A stretch of DNA of 20,971 nucleotides from assembly GCA_964417885.1 (NCBI GenBank), contig CAYQKN010000059.1, positions 1-20,971 on the forward strand, given 5' to 3'. Under the pieces are notes generated by a model. That model searched no databases. It had not been told where the DNA came from and saw nothing but the letters and a program-made list of their open reading frames with translations. Positions 7,044-14,781 of the stretch are shown in pieces. A program made the position numbers and the translations under genes. This DNA comes from UKL13-2 sp964417885 (lineage in GTDB: Bacteria; Pseudomonadota; Gammaproteobacteria; Burkholderiales; Usitatibacteraceae). Positions within the stretch are counted from its first letter, which is position 1. Each line of letters opens with the position of its first letter.

Positions 7044-8750
7044 TCAGTTCAGGCGCGTGATGCGTCCCACTCCAGGCGGGGAATACGGCGAATTGGCACC
7101 GAGGAAGGCAACCAGGGCCTCTAGGTCAAGCACGCCAACCTGGCGCTCGGTGCCCTCCCTGAACACGGTCATGCCTTCACTGCCGCCGGCAATGAAGCTG
7201 TTGGCCACGACCCGGTACTGCAGGTCTGGCCGGATCGGTTGGCCGGCGAGCCTGATCGACCCCGCGAGAACCTTGTCGCCCTGCGGACGCGAAGCATCCC
7301 ACGTGTAGCTGAAGCCCGCCGAGACACCCATGACTTCCGCCCGCTTGTTTGCCGAGAACTGTTGTTCCAGCAGCGCCTTGATCTGGCTTCCGGTCAGGTT
7401 CATGCTGATCAGGTCATTCTGGAACGGCTGTGCCTTGAACAGTTCGCCATACTTGACGCTGCCGTCGGCGGCAGGAATGATCGGCGCGCGCAGGCTTCCC
7501 GGATTGTTGAAGGCAATGACCGCCCCGCCCTTGTCGGGCGAGGCGGCAGAATGCAGATGCGCATCCGCGATCAGGTTGCCGAGTGTCGATTCGCCCGCCG
7601 GCGTCCTGACCAGGGTGACTTCCCGCGTCACTTTCGCCACCACGCGATTTTCCAGGGGCGCCGCCAGCACCGAGTATTTCGCCACCAGTGCCGTCAATGC
7701 CGGGTCGCGCGGGCCGTTCGGGTCGACAACGCGATTCTGCGCCGTCTTCTTCAAGACCTTGCCGGTGGCGCGATCGACCTCCAGATCCACCTCGGTGATC
7801 AGCGTGCCATAGCTGCCTGCGCTGGTCATGAGTTTGCCGGCGATCTCGCAAATGTAAAAGCGATGGGTGTGCGCGCTCAGAACCACATCCACTGCGGGGT
7901 GGAATTTCTCGGCCAGCTCGCGTCCGCGGCCGCTGAAATCGCGGCAGTCGTTGATGCCGCCACCGGCACCCTGCACGCCGCCCTCATGCACCACCACCAC
8001 GATCGCGTCCACGCCCTTGGCCTGAATTTCCGGCACCAGCTGGTTGACGGTCTCCACTTCATCGCGGAACAGCAGGCCGGCGGTGCCGCCGGGCCGGACA
8101 ATGGCCGGCGTGTCTTTCAGCGTCATGCCGATGAATGCGACCTTGACACCTTCAAAATCCTTGACCAGGTAGGACGGAAACAGGGTCTGGCCGGTCGCCG
8201 TGTCCACCACGTTCGCCGCCAGGAACGCGAATTTAGACCCGGCATACGGCTCACGGCCACCGCAATCCGGCTTGCCGTCCTTGCCGGGCGCGCAACCACC
8301 CGCCTGCAGTCGCTTCAGATGCGCGGCGCCATAGTCGAATTCGTGATTGCCGACGGCATGAATGTCGACGCCAACCAGGTTCATCGCCTCGATGGTCGGC
8401 TCGTCGCGGAACAGCGCCGACAGCAACGGGGTCGCGCCCACCATGTCGCCGGCCGACACCACCACGTGATTGCGGTTTTTCGCCTTCAGCGCTTTCACCA
8501 GGTCGGCAAATTGCTCCACTCCGCCGGCGCGCTCAAGGCGAAAACCGGTTGACTGTGCCGCGTCGGGCACCGGTATGCGCAGGTTTGGCGTATTGAGGTT
8601 GCCATGGAAATCGTTGAATGCGATGAGCTTGATGGCCACGCTGCCGGTCGCCGGCACCAACGCCGGCTGGTCCGGACGCTGCGGCGGCGCGACACATCCG
8701 GCGAACAGAAACAGCGAGCTGAGAAGGATGGGGATGCGGTGACGTGTCAT
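7044..8750 (-). CDS. Lipoprotein 5'-nucleotidase / bifunctional metallophosphatase (UshA/CpdB-like)
   Basis: This enzyme probably removes phosphate from extracellular or periplasmic nucleotides, and perhaps from 2',3'-cyclic nucleotides. It has 568 residues from the ATG at 8748-8750, with a lipoprotein signal ending in LFAGC (Cys19). The residue after Cys is Val, not Asp, which favours outer-membrane sorting. The calcineurin-like metal site is complete: NDFHG (46-50), GDM (101-103), GNHEFD (134-139), VHEGG (255-259) and SAHTH (292-296). The C-terminal nucleotide-binding domain has a FNNPGSLRAP block and the aromatic clamp segment GFSYTWD (479-485). An upstream in-frame ATG (8783) would put 11 residues before the signal and is less likely. 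It is divergent from the nucleoside transporter and upstream of the Ton unit on the same strand. Nucleoside products would suit the neighbouring transporter. Exact substrate preference cannot be read from sequence. Confidence 0.9.
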   Translation of the reverse strand: MTRHRIPILLSSLFLFAGCVAPPQRPDQPALVPATGSVAIKLIAFNDFHGNLNTPNLRIPVPDAAQSTGFRLERAGGVEQFADLVKALKAKNRNHVVVSAGDMVGATPLLSALFRDEPTIEAMNLVGVDIHAVGNHEFDYGAAHLKRLQAGGCAPGKDGKPDCGGREPYAGSKFAFLAANVVDTATGQTLFPSYLVKDFEGVKVAFIGMTLKDTPAIVRPGGTAGLLFRDEVETVNQLVPEIQAKGVDAIVVVVHEGGVQGAGGGINDCRDFSGRGRELAEKFHPAVDVVLSAHTHRFYICEIAGKLMTSAGSYGTLITEVDLEVDRATGKVLKKTAQNRVVDPNGPRDPALTALVAKYSVLAAPLENRVVAKVTREVTLVRTPAGESTLGNLIADAHLHSAASPDKGGAVIAFNNPGSLRAPIIPAADGSVKYGELFKAQPFQNDLISMNLTGSQIKALLEQQFSANKRAEVMGVSAGFSYTWDASRPQGDKVLAGSIRLAGQPIRPDLQYRVVANSFIAGGSEGMTVFREGTERQVGVLDLEALVAFLGANSPYSPPGVGRITRLN

Positions 8751-8781
8751 GTGTTTTCGCGCGTTGGCCGGGAGTGCCGGC

Positions 8782-8835
8782 ATTTTACGCGAACCCGCTT
8801 TGCCGCAACCGCGTCGCGGCTTTCCCCGGTATCAT
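8782..8835. promoter_or_regulatory. Divergent promoter region, 5'-nucleotidase and nucleoside transporter
   Basis: The 122-nt gap (8751-8872) between divergent genes holds a -10-like TATCAT on the plus strand (8830-8835) and a -10-like TAAAAT on the minus strand (8782-8787). Each matches the consensus at 5/6 positions, but neither has a good -35 at ideal spacing. A shared control region is expected from the layout, but the precise boxes are tentative. Confidence 0.35.
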
Positions 8836-8872
8836 TCGCCCTTTATTTGCTGTGCCCCGGGAGCCCTACGCC

Positions 8873-10129
8873 ATGCCGCTTTCCCTGCAAAGCCTGACCG
8901 GTTTCATCCTGCTGTTCGTGTTTGCCTGGGTGATATCCGAGAAGCGCCGTGCCATCAACTGGCGTACTGTTTTCGGCGCGATCATCCTGCAGGTGATCCT
9001 GTTCCTGCTGCTGTTCAAATTCCCCTGGTTCAAGGAAGCTTCGGCAGCATTGAACGACGCGCTCAACGGTGTCGCCGCGGCCACCCGCGAGGGCACCAAG
9101 TTTGTCTTCGGTTACATGGGCGCCACCGGCGCGCCCGGCGATGCACCGTTCAAGGTCGAGGACGGCAAGAGCACGTTCATCCTGATGACCATGGCGCTGC
9201 CGCTGATCATCGTCGTCTCGGCACTGTCCTCGCTGCTGTTTTACTGGCGCATCCTGCCGATGATCGTCAACCTGTTTTCCTGGGTGCTGAAAAAATCCAT
9301 CGGCATCGGCGGCGCGGTCGGCGTATCGACCGCAGCCAACATTTTTCTCGGCACCGTCGAAGCGCCGATGTTCATCAAGCCCTACCTCGCCAGGCTGTCG
9401 CGCGGCGAACTGTTTATCACCATGGCGGGCGGCATGGCCGGCATCGCCGGTACCGTGATGGTGGTATACGGCTACATCCTGGCGCCGGTGGTGCCGGATG
9501 CCATCGGACACGTGCTGATCGTGTCGTTCATCAGTGCGCCGGCCGCGGTGGCTTTCTCCGCCTTGATGGTACCGCACGAGGGGCCGGTAACCGATGGCGA
9601 CATTTCGACCGACCGGCCGTCGAGCAGCATGATGGACGCGGTCACCCAGGGCACCGTCGATGGTGTGGCCAGCTACATCAATGTTGCCGCGATGCTGATC
9701 GTGCTGACGGCACTGATCGCCCTGACCAACATGATCATCGGCCTGCCGTTCGACAAGGCCTCGGCGCCGACGCTGCAGGGCATCCTCGGCACGATCATGA
9801 AGCCGGTGGTGTGGCTGATCGGCATCCCGTGGAGCGAAGCACAGACCGCCGGTTCGCTGATGGGCACCAAGACCGTGCTGAATGAATTCATCGCCTTCCT
9901 CGACCTGGCCAAGATGGGCCCGGACGCACTGACCGAACGCAGCCGCGTGATCATGATCTACGCGTTGTGTGGCTTCGCCAATTTTGCCTCCATCGGCATC
10001 ATGATCGGCGGCCTCGGCACCATCTGTCCCGAGCGGCGCAACGACATCATCGACCTCGGCTACAAGAGCCTCATCGCCGGTTCGCTGGCCACGCTGTCCT
10101 GTGGCGCGCTGGTCGGCATGATCTATTGA
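8873..10129 (+). CDS. Concentrative nucleoside transporter (CNT/NupC family)
   Basis: This inner-membrane symporter (418 residues) carries nucleosides into the cell using a proton or sodium gradient. It is strongly hydrophobic, with helices from residue 8 onward. The CNT hallmark AANIFLGTVEAPMFIKPYL lies at 154-172. Residues aligning with the substrate site of the Vibrio CNT structure are Glu163, Glu338 (in TVLNEF) and the F-A-N-F-A-S run with Phe368, Asn370 and Ser373. The position matching Gln154 of the Vibrio protein is Thr161, which may alter base selectivity. The ATG at 8873 has GGGAG about 9 nt upstream; a longer reading from 8744 begins in non-membrane sequence and overlaps the divergent gene. 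The M17 peptidase gene follows after 10 nt. Divergent pairing with a 5'-nucleotidase supports a nucleoside-scavenging role. Confidence 0.92.
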   Translation: MPLSLQSLTGFILLFVFAWVISEKRRAINWRTVFGAIILQVILFLLLFKFPWFKEASAALNDALNGVAAATREGTKFVFGYMGATGAPGDAPFKVEDGKSTFILMTMALPLIIVVSALSSLLFYWRILPMIVNLFSWVLKKSIGIGGAVGVSTAANIFLGTVEAPMFIKPYLARLSRGELFITMAGGMAGIAGTVMVVYGYILAPVVPDAIGHVLIVSFISAPAAVAFSALMVPHEGPVTDGDISTDRPSSSMMDAVTQGTVDGVASYINVAAMLIVLTALIALTNMIIGLPFDKASAPTLQGILGTIMKPVVWLIGIPWSEAQTAGSLMGTKTVLNEFIAFLDLAKMGPDALTERSRVIMIYALCGFANFASIGIMIGGLGTICPERRNDIIDLGYKSLIAGSLATLSCGALVGMIY

Positions 10130-10139
10130 CCTTTCCACC

Positions 10140-11516
10140 ATGACACTCATCACCGACCCAACCCGCGCCGCCGCGGCAACGCCGATCGTTGTCGTCCATA
10201 CCGGCAATTTCGATGCCTTCCTTGCCCACGCGGATGCCCGCACCCGCGCGTGGCTGTCCGCAACCGGATTCCGCGCCAAGCCGCACGCGCACGCATTGCT
10301 GCCCGCCGCCGACGGCGGCCTCGGCCAGGTGCTGGTGACGGTGCGCGACGCCGGTGACATCTACGCGCTGGCCCACCTGCCGCTGGCATTGCCCGCGGGC
10401 GACTACACGCTCGCCACCCACCATGACCCGCTTGATGTATACGCCGCTGCGCTAGGCTGGGGACTGGGCAGCTACCAGTTTTCACGCTATCGCAAAAGCG
10501 TCCCTGCGCCGGCAACGCTGGTCATCGCGGCCGGTGACGACGTCGCGCGCGCCGAGAAAACGATTGCGGCGTCCATCCTCATCCGCGATCTGGTCAACAC
10601 GCCCACCGAAGACATGGGCCCGCAGCACCTGGCCGGTATCGCGCAGTCACTGGCGACGGAATTTGGCGGCACCTTCCGCGAGTGGGTCGGCGATGAACTG
10701 CTGGCAAACAACTTTCCGGCGATCCACGCCGTCGGCCGCGCCAGCCATCGCGCGCCGCGGCTGATCGAACTCACCTGGGGCGATGAAAATCACCCGCGCA
10801 TCGCCATCGTCGGCAAGGGGGTGTGCTTCGACACCGGCGGCCTCAATATCAAGGGCGCCGACGGCATGCGGCAGATGAAGAAGGATATGGGCGGCGGCGC
10901 GCACGCGCTGGGCCTGGCCCGGTTGATCATGGCAATGAAACTGCCGGTTCGCCTGCAGATGCTGGTGCCGGCGGTGGAGAACGCCATCGCCGGCAACGCC
11001 TATCGCCCCGGCGAAATCGTCGCCACCCGCAAGGGCCTCGCAATCGAAATCGGCAACACCGATGCGGAGGGTCGCGTGGTGCTGTCCGACGCCTTGACCC
11101 TGGCGGCCGAATCGAAGCCGGACCTGATCATCGATTTTGCCACCCTCACCGGTGCGGCACGGGTGGCACTGGGCCCGGAGTTGCCGGCGACCTTTGTCAA
11201 CGACGACGCGCTGTTCGACGCGCTGAACCAAGCCAGCGCAGCGACCCGCGATCCGCTCTGGCGCATGCCGCTGTGGCAGAACTATAACGACATGATCAAG
11301 AGCCGCATCGGCGACATCGTCAATACCGGCGGCCCGCAGGCGGGCGCGGTGACGGCAGCACTGTTTCTCGAGCATTTCGTGCCGCGCGGGCAGAAATGGA
11401 TTCACATCGACCTGTTTGCCTGGACGCCGAAACCGTCGCCCGGCCGGCCTGAGGGGGGCGAGGCGCAGACGCTGCGCGCGACGTTTGCGATGCTGGAAAA
11501 AAAGTACGCCGGCTGA
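10140..11516 (+). CDS. M17 family leucyl aminopeptidase
   Basis: This cytoplasmic dizinc aminopeptidase removes N-terminal residues from peptides. The protein is 458 residues. All metal and catalytic residues known from leucine aminopeptidase can be placed: Lys226, Asp231, Lys238 and Asp249 in the KGVCFDTGGLNIK...KKDMGGG block, and Asp308, Glu310 and Arg312 in the M17 signature NTDAEGR. The N-terminal macro-like domain (about 1-140) is shorter and more divergent than in E. coli PepA, so this is an M17 paralogue of the shorter type rather than a clear PepA orthologue. It starts 10 nt after the transporter stop, without a strong Shine-Dalgarno, and is probably cotranscribed. Its link to nucleoside uptake is not obvious; it may complete nutrient salvage by processing peptides. 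Confidence 0.92.
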   Translation: MTLITDPTRAAAATPIVVVHTGNFDAFLAHADARTRAWLSATGFRAKPHAHALLPAADGGLGQVLVTVRDAGDIYALAHLPLALPAGDYTLATHHDPLDVYAAALGWGLGSYQFSRYRKSVPAPATLVIAAGDDVARAEKTIAASILIRDLVNTPTEDMGPQHLAGIAQSLATEFGGTFREWVGDELLANNFPAIHAVGRASHRAPRLIELTWGDENHPRIAIVGKGVCFDTGGLNIKGADGMRQMKKDMGGGAHALGLARLIMAMKLPVRLQMLVPAVENAIAGNAYRPGEIVATRKGLAIEIGNTDAEGRVVLSDALTLAAESKPDLIIDFATLTGAARVALGPELPATFVNDDALFDALNQASAATRDPLWRMPLWQNYNDMIKSRIGDIVNTGGPQAGAVTAALFLEHFVPRGQKWIHIDLFAWTPKPSPGRPEGGEAQTLRATFAMLEKKYAG

Positions 11517-11550
11517 TTGCCTGCCGCGCACAACGCGCGCGACAGAAAAC

Positions 11551-11620
11551 GAAGCTCCAGCATTGGAGCGGTTTTCCGGGCATTTCTGCCCTGAACGCCG
11601 CACCAGTAGCCGAGTTTGGC
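11551..11620. repeat. Diverged copy of the palindromic element (copy A)
   Basis: This stretch aligns without gaps to the perfect inverted repeat at 13097-13164. By my count 42 of 67 positions match from CTCCAGCA onward, with most matches in the outer arms, such as CTCCAGCA and GAGTTTG. Its own arms are only partly complementary, so it looks like a decayed copy. It fills the convergent gap 11517-11633, starting 13 nt after the nuclease stop as read on the minus strand. Confidence 0.6.
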
Positions 11621-11633
11621 CTTTGACTTTCCG

Positions 11634-12917
11634 CTACGGCGCCGGGATTTCCATCCGCAACGGGCAATGGTCGGATGCCGCCAGCGACGCCGGTGTCGAT
11701 CCGGCTGCCGACGTTGAAACACCAAACGGCGCGATCGAAATTTTCTCAGCCCGCAATACCACCGGAAGCTTCGGCCAGGCGCGGCTGACCAGTATCTGGT
11801 CCAGTCCCACCGGGTTGCGGCAGCCCATCTCCAGCGACAGCGCTTCGCGCTCGGCGCGCGACAGCCGCGCTGTCTTCGCCGTGGTGCAGACGGCCTGGCT
11901 GGCGTCGCTCTTCGCGCACGCGCTGGCAGCCAGCACCAACGTTGACGCGGCCGGCTCGCCATCGTTGATTTCGGGCAGCAGCAGGCGAACACGACTACCC
12001 GGCTTCAACGGCGACTTCGGGTCGCTGCCATCGACACGAACACCGCGGCCGGACTGCTTCGCCGCCTCGGCCTCGTGCCACAGGTCGCGGTTGAAGTCAC
12101 CCATGAAGACGATGCGGTCGGTGATCTTCGTCGTCTGCTCCAGCCATTCCTCAAGCGGCGCGACCTGCTGTTGCAGAATGACGCAATCCTTTTGCTCGCT
12201 CTCAAGCTGGCCGCGGTTCTCCGGCCCGGACTCCAGCGGCGAGACACAGGCGGCCTTCAGGTGGACGTTGAGAAATGCCACCGTTGAGTCGCCGGATTTC
12301 AGCGTCAGGCGCAACCCCGGTCGCGGCCGGCGCGCCTCGCCGTTTTGCGGCAGGGACAATGGCTGGAACACCTCGCAGGTGCCGGCCGCCGACAGGCTTT
12401 TTTTCCAGGCAAACGCCAGCCGCTGAATCGCGTAGCCATCATAGGAACAGACGTTGTACTGCGACGACAGGCCACCGAGCGCCTCGCGTACCGCCGCTTC
12501 GCCGGACACCTCCTGGAACGCCATCACGTCGGCTGCGATGTCCTTCTCGATCAACTGCGCAATCCGCTTCGCGCGCGCGGCAAAGCTCTCGGCCGTCACC
12601 GGGATCACATAGCGCATCGCGTCCTGGTAGATATTGCAGGGCGGCATCCGGTCAATGGTCCACGGCAGCCTGATCGCCTCATCGCGCGGACGCCAGTCGA
12701 TCTGCCAGCCGGTCAGCGCATCGGGCTTGGTCGAGGCGCCCCAGACTTTGCCGGACGCATCGAGCGCATAGCGTTTGTCGCAACTCGCAATCCATTCGCC
12801 GGCCTCTTTCTGGCTGACATGCCAGCCGAGGTTCCAGGTGGCAAGTGACAGGCTGGCCCCGGCCGCGGGGGAAAGCACGGCGAGGGCCAATGCCAGACAG
12901 GCGATCCATTTCTTCAT
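11634..12917 (-). CDS. Secreted endonuclease/exonuclease/phosphatase (EEP) family enzyme
   Basis: This 427-residue exported phosphoesterase is possibly an extracellular or periplasmic nuclease. A signal peptide (MKKWIACLALALAVLSPAAG, cleavage near AGA-S) is followed by the DNase I/EEP fold. Visible motifs are LATWNLGWH (Asn29), MAFQEVSG (Glu136, metal), FLNVHLKA (His219), MGDFNRD (Asp274, Asn276), GLDQIL (about 371-376) and ASDHCP (Asp416, His417), so the active site is complete. Many cysteines lie in the mature part (for example 46, 94, 157, 181, 224, 245, 334, 344, 366, 418), which suits an exported, disulfide-stabilised enzyme. The ATG at 12915-12917 has GGAGAA 6 nt upstream and precedes the signal; longer readings to 13214 run through the inverted repeat and are spurious. 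The gene converges on the aminopeptidase gene. DNase, RNase and a non-nucleic phosphodiesterase all remain possible. Confidence 0.85.
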   Translation of the reverse strand: MKKWIACLALALAVLSPAAGASLSLATWNLGWHVSQKEAGEWIASCDKRYALDASGKVWGASTKPDALTGWQIDWRPRDEAIRLPWTIDRMPPCNIYQDAMRYVIPVTAESFAARAKRIAQLIEKDIAADVMAFQEVSGEAAVREALGGLSSQYNVCSYDGYAIQRLAFAWKKSLSAAGTCEVFQPLSLPQNGEARRPRPGLRLTLKSGDSTVAFLNVHLKAACVSPLESGPENRGQLESEQKDCVILQQQVAPLEEWLEQTTKITDRIVFMGDFNRDLWHEAEAAKQSGRGVRVDGSDPKSPLKPGSRVRLLLPEINDGEPAASTLVLAASACAKSDASQAVCTTAKTARLSRAEREALSLEMGCRNPVGLDQILVSRAWPKLPVVLRAEKISIAPFGVSTSAAGSTPASLAASDHCPLRMEIPAP

Positions 12918-13096
12918 TCGGGTTTCTCCAGGCAATACGGGTTGCATGCCGGACATCGCAACGGCCGATGCGGCAAGGGCGCATTCTGCCTTCAGTTGCT
13001 GCCGTCTCCGCATCCGCGGCGGCATTTCTGTCGGCGCGCGGAAAGTGGAGTGGCGCAACGTGCATTCACGGGCCGTCGCCAATGTTGCCGTGAAAT

Positions 13097-13164
13097 CAAA
13101 CTCCAGCACCGGCGCGGCTTCCCAGCCGAAATAGGCCAGGAAGCCGCGCCGGTGCTGGAGTTTG
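13097..13164. repeat. 26-bp perfect inverted repeat (copy B of palindromic element)
   Basis: Positions 13097-13122 pair with 13139-13164 at every base (outer ends CAAACTCCAGCACC and GGTGCTGGAGTTTG) around a 16-nt centre that itself holds GCC/GGC. The right arm ends 39 nt downstream of the ligase stop as read on the minus strand. No T tract follows on either strand, so it is not a classic terminator. A diverged copy sits at 11551-11620. Confidence 0.9.
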
Positions 13165-13203
13165 CCGAGAAAACCGTCGGGCACAACCGGCCGCAGTTGA
13201 CGA

Positions 13204-14781
13204 TCAGTCCCCAACCCGTGCCGCCAGCATTTCCTTCAGCTTGTGCTTCAGCACCTTGCCATTGGCCGCAGCCGGCAACGGCGAGATGAAAAATATCCGC
13301 GCGGGCCGCTTGTAGGGCGCCAGAGACGGCGCGGCAAATGCCTGCAGCGCGGCCTCGTCGAGCGTCGACCCCGGCGCGCACTCGACAAACGCCACCACCT
13401 CTTCATTGCCGTCCACGGCCCGGCCGACCACGGCTGCCTGCGTGACGGCCGGATGCGCGGCCAGCACGCTCTCGACTTCGACCGGGTAGACGTTGAAGCC
13501 GGAGCGGATGATGAGATCCTTGGTGCGGCCGACGATGAACAGCGCGCCGCTGGCATCCATGGTGGCAAGGTCACCGGTGTTGAGCCAGCCGTCGGCATTG
13601 ATCACGCTGGCGGTCAGTTGCGGATTGCGATAGTAGCCCTTCATCACGTTGGGCCCGCGCACCCAGAGTTCGCCGGTCTCGCCCTCCCTGACGTTGGCAC
13701 CGTCTGCACCGACCAGTCGCACCTCAATGCCGGGAATCGGACGCCCCACGGCGCAATCAGCGCGCGCCTCGCCGGGCCGCGTCTGCGAGATGGTCGGCGA
13801 CGCTTCGGTCAGGCCGTAGCCATTGTTGAGCGTGAGCCCGAAACATGCCTCGGCTGCGCGCTTGAGCGCCCAGTCCAGCGGCGAGCCGCCGGCGTAAATG
13901 AACCGCAGCGCAGGCGCCGCGAACCGCACGCCGCCGGCATTGAGAAATTCCAGCAACCTGGCGTACATCGCCGGCACCCCCTGGCAGACGGTGATGCCCT
14001 GCTGATCGAGTGCCTGGGTCATTTTCTGCGGTGTATAGCGCGGCTCAAGGTAGAGGCAGGCGCCACCGAACAGCGAGCCCAGGCAGACCGAGGCCAGGCC
14101 GTAGACGTGCGAAATCGGCAGCACTGCGTAGACCCGGTCCTCGACGCTGATGCGGCGCAACGTGGTGGATACGGCCGCGATGAACAGCAGGTTATGGTGG
14201 GTGAGCATCACACCCTTGGGATTACCGGTGGTGCCGGAGGTGTAGATCAGCGCGGCGACCTGGTCGCGCGCGTCCGGACTGACCGGTTCCGGCAGGCAAT
14301 GCGGGTTCAGTGCCGACATGCGCACCACACCGGCCCACCCCAGGTCCAGCGCCGTGGCCGCAGCGCGGTCGGCGTGGGCTGCCGCCTCCGGCGAAGCGAG
14401 ATCGAGATAAAGGGTGCGACGGGCGCCGCAATGCTCGCGCACGCTATCGATTTCGCGCGCCGACAGCCGGGCATTGACCATCACCGCCCAGGCATCGAGA
14501 GAAGACAGCGCGAACAGCAGCGCCACCAGCGCGGCGCAGTTTTCGCCGATCACCAGCACCCGGTCGCCGGCACGCACGCCCTGTTGCTGCAGGATGGCGG
14601 CCACCTGCAGGTAGGCAGTCGACAGTTCACGATAGCTCCAGCTGCGCCCGGCCTCCACCAGCGCCGGGCGATCGCCGTCGGTCGCCAGACGGCGGGCGAC
14701 GATGCCGTCGATTCGTGCGGGCAGCCCGGCCATGACGGCGGCCAGTTGTGCCGCTTCGGCCGGATCCGGCGGCGGCGCCAT
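13204..14781 (-). CDS. AMP-dependent acyl-CoA synthetase (acid:CoA ligase)
   Basis: This cytoplasmic ligase activates a carboxylic acid to its CoA thioester through an acyl-adenylate. The protein is 525 residues, with the family motifs in order: P-loop YTSGTTGNPKG (180-190), NNGYGLTEASP (319-329), GWLNTGD (398-404), VGRTKDLIIRSGFNVYPVEVE (417-437), and C-terminal NGKVLKHKL with the catalytic Lys509. The length and motif spelling fit the broad FadD/4-coumarate-CoA ligase group, and substrate class cannot be fixed from motifs. Its ATG shares one base with the stop of the acyl-CoA dehydrogenase gene (TGATG), so the two are translationally coupled. Together with the divergent hydratase, dehydrogenase and thiolase genes it would supply the entry step of a beta-oxidation route, perhaps for a dicarboxylic acid. 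Confidence 0.92.
   Translation of the reverse strand: MAPPPDPAEAAQLAAVMAGLPARIDGIVARRLATDGDRPALVEAGRSWSYRELSTAYLQVAAILQQQGVRAGDRVLVIGENCAALVALLFALSSLDAWAVMVNARLSAREIDSVREHCGARRTLYLDLASPEAAAHADRAAATALDLGWAGVVRMSALNPHCLPEPVSPDARDQVAALIYTSGTTGNPKGVMLTHHNLLFIAAVSTTLRRISVEDRVYAVLPISHVYGLASVCLGSLFGGACLYLEPRYTPQKMTQALDQQGITVCQGVPAMYARLLEFLNAGGVRFAAPALRFIYAGGSPLDWALKRAAEACFGLTLNNGYGLTEASPTISQTRPGEARADCAVGRPIPGIEVRLVGADGANVREGETGELWVRGPNVMKGYYRNPQLTASVINADGWLNTGDLATMDASGALFIVGRTKDLIIRSGFNVYPVEVESVLAAHPAVTQAAVVGRAVDGNEEVVAFVECAPGSTLDEAALQAFAAPSLAPYKRPARIFFISPLPAAANGKVLKHKLKEMLAARVGD

Noticed and set aside
8843..10360. 505-codon minus-strand frame
   Set aside because: It is antisense to the CNT transporter; its His/Asp/Gln-rich composition is typical of a shadow of a membrane protein gene.
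12918..13214. 99-residue N-terminal extension of the EEP enzyme
   Set aside because: It would place the signal peptide in the middle of the protein and translate through the inverted repeat; the ATG at 12917 has a good Shine-Dalgarno.
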